A stretch of 64,000 bases of DNA. Source: an uncultured Vampirovibrio sp. (GTDB lineage: Bacteria > Cyanobacteriota > Vampirovibrionia > Gastranaerophilales > Gastranaerophilaceae). This document shows positions 62,944 through 64,000 of this stretch, one piece after another. The DNA lies in assembly GCA_910584405.1 (NCBI GenBank), contig CAJUAL010000008.1, positions 1 to 64,000 of the forward strand, given 5' to 3'. How positions within the stretch are numbered: the first letter of the stretch is position 1; each line of letters opens with the position of its first letter. The notes beneath the pieces are model-generated. The model did not search any database and was not told the DNA's origin. It saw nothing but the letters and a program-made list of their open reading frames with translations. A program made the position numbers and the translations under genes.

Positions 62944-63993
62944 TTAAAGCATAGGGAGCTTGTTAATGGTTAATTCACTCCGGCGTTCCTCGGTAATGTC
63001 CCGATGCTTGTAGATGTAATGATTAATAGATTCTTGTTTAACATTATCAAGAAGGAAATAAGTAAACGTTTTACCATCAATAACAGTTTCAGTAAGTTTA
63101 CCAAAAATAGGAAGACCTTCTCTAAATGGAACAAAATTCTTACCATCAGCTTTAGCTTTATCCATTTCACGAATAGTACCCGGAATCCAATATTCATTAT
63201 CATATCCACTAAATTGATGTTTAGGAATATTAGTTAATGGAATAGATATAGGAACAACAAGTCTTGCTTCATTTTCTGAATCATTAGCATCACGAACAGC
63301 AAGCCATTGATAATAATCATTTCCTGGAAGTCTATCATAAGTAGCATGCCATTTACTCTTATGAATACGATAAAAAGCATTACCATTAGGATTAGATTCC
63401 TTTTGAGTTCTACCTTTAGCTTCAACAGTTTTAGCTTCACCACTTGCAACTAGATTTTTTAACGCATCAAAATTCATATTGAATAAATCATATTTATCTT
63501 TATCTCCTAAAACAACATCAGTACGATTTACTGTAATTTCAAAATCATCTTCACATTCATTATCCATACGAACAACGATATATTTAGAATTACCTTTTTT
63601 AGATTTAACTCTAACAAGACGTTTCATAGGATCATAAAGACTATAAGCATCAACGATAGGTAAACTTATAATATTTACAACATCTCCAACTTTCAACATA
63701 GAATAAACAGGAGAAATATCACCATAAATAGGATTAGCCCATTCTTTAGTTTTAATGAATTGAGAAATATAAGATTCATCTGCGCCTTTTTCAAATGTAA
63801 GCATAGGTGAGAATATTTTCTTATAATTTTGATGATTTATAGAAACAGGATTACCATCAACAATAGCAATCAATTTAATTACAGATGTACTATAAGTAGA
63901 TATAGCATCTTCACAAGTCATTTCTTGTTTACCAAGTTTAATAACTTTACCATCTTCATAATAGAATGAAATAATAGCTTTTTCAGCATTCAT
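62944..63993 (-). CDS. Hypothetical protein (start near window edge)
   Basis: 349 residues from the ATG at 63993; no in-frame stop is visible in the seven bases before it, so an earlier start outside the window is possible. It is alpha/beta with strands such as AIISFYYEDGKVIKLGKQEM and VVNIISLPIVDAYSLYDPM, and a second half with YQWLAVRDANDSENEARLVV and KTFTYFLLDNVKQESINHYI. No catalytic motif recognised. The last 20 codons (to 62944) use rarer codons. An inverted repeat follows the gene. Confidence 0.5.
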   Translation of the reverse strand: MNAEKAIISFYYEDGKVIKLGKQEMTCEDAISTYSTSVIKLIAIVDGNPVSINHQNYKKIFSPMLTFEKGADESYISQFIKTKEWANPIYGDISPVYSMLKVGDVVNIISLPIVDAYSLYDPMKRLVRVKSKKGNSKYIVVRMDNECEDDFEITVNRTDVVLGDKDKYDLFNMNFDALKNLVASGEAKTVEAKGRTQKESNPNGNAFYRIHKSKWHATYDRLPGNDYYQWLAVRDANDSENEARLVVPISIPLTNIPKHQFSGYDNEYWIPGTIREMDKAKADGKNFVPFREGLPIFGKLTETVIDGKTFTYFLLDNVKQESINHYIYKHRDITEERRSELTINKLPML

Positions 63994-64000
63994 TCTACTA

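Overview
This window looks like part of a crAss-like phage genome (order Crassvirales, hosts Bacteroidales). The case rests on gene content and order: AT-rich DNA with strongly T-ending codons, BACON and Listeria-Bacteroides-repeat tail proteins, a block of giant virion proteins ending in a 4404-residue RNA polymerase with a DYDID motif, and a convergent replication block with family B polymerase, Toprim primase, ATP-dependent ligase, UDG, ThyX, MazG, RecT-like and Gp157-like proteins. The standard genetic code fits all large genes. No tRNA, rRNA or CRISPR array was seen.

Left arm (1-40841, all + strand). 1-3694 holds tail-fibre/adhesin genes with BACON domains that are cut in half at gene borders. 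3698-6565 holds a likely holin and small virion or lysis-region genes. 6575-13395 holds the probable tail ring/adaptor proteins and a large muzzle-like protein. 13474-40841 holds four very large proteins expected to be capsid cargo ejected with the DNA: a Cys-Gly-Gly-repeat protein, a 946-residue protein, a 2738-residue protein with a HEMIH zincin motif, and the virion RNA polymerase. Hairpin terminators punctuate the arm.

Centre (40842-41184). A 343-base gap between converging arms holds the RNAP-gene terminator, two copies of a dispersed repeat and another hairpin.

Right arm (41185-63993, all - strand). Nucleotide-metabolism genes (ThyX, MazG, DUF3310) lie with DNA replication and recombination genes and many small unknowns, often overlapping by a few bases. 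A Dda/RecD-like SF1 helicase gene is interrupted by a 1271-base group I intron that encodes a GIY-YIG homing endonuclease. Joining the exons rebuilds the helicase motif GDELQIP.

Three signals are not explained by ordinary annotation. (1) A family of about ten GC-rich elements of roughly 45 bases (core CCCC-RRTA-GGG, then TGTGG, then GGAACT) is scattered in both orientations, four of them translated in frame inside genes, with flanks that match each other within a copy. (2) BACON domains are split at the same loop at two neighbouring gene borders, with a third gene ending at the same point. (3) Patches of about 100-250 bases with foreign-looking codon use lie inside otherwise uniform genes, one ending at the intron insertion site.
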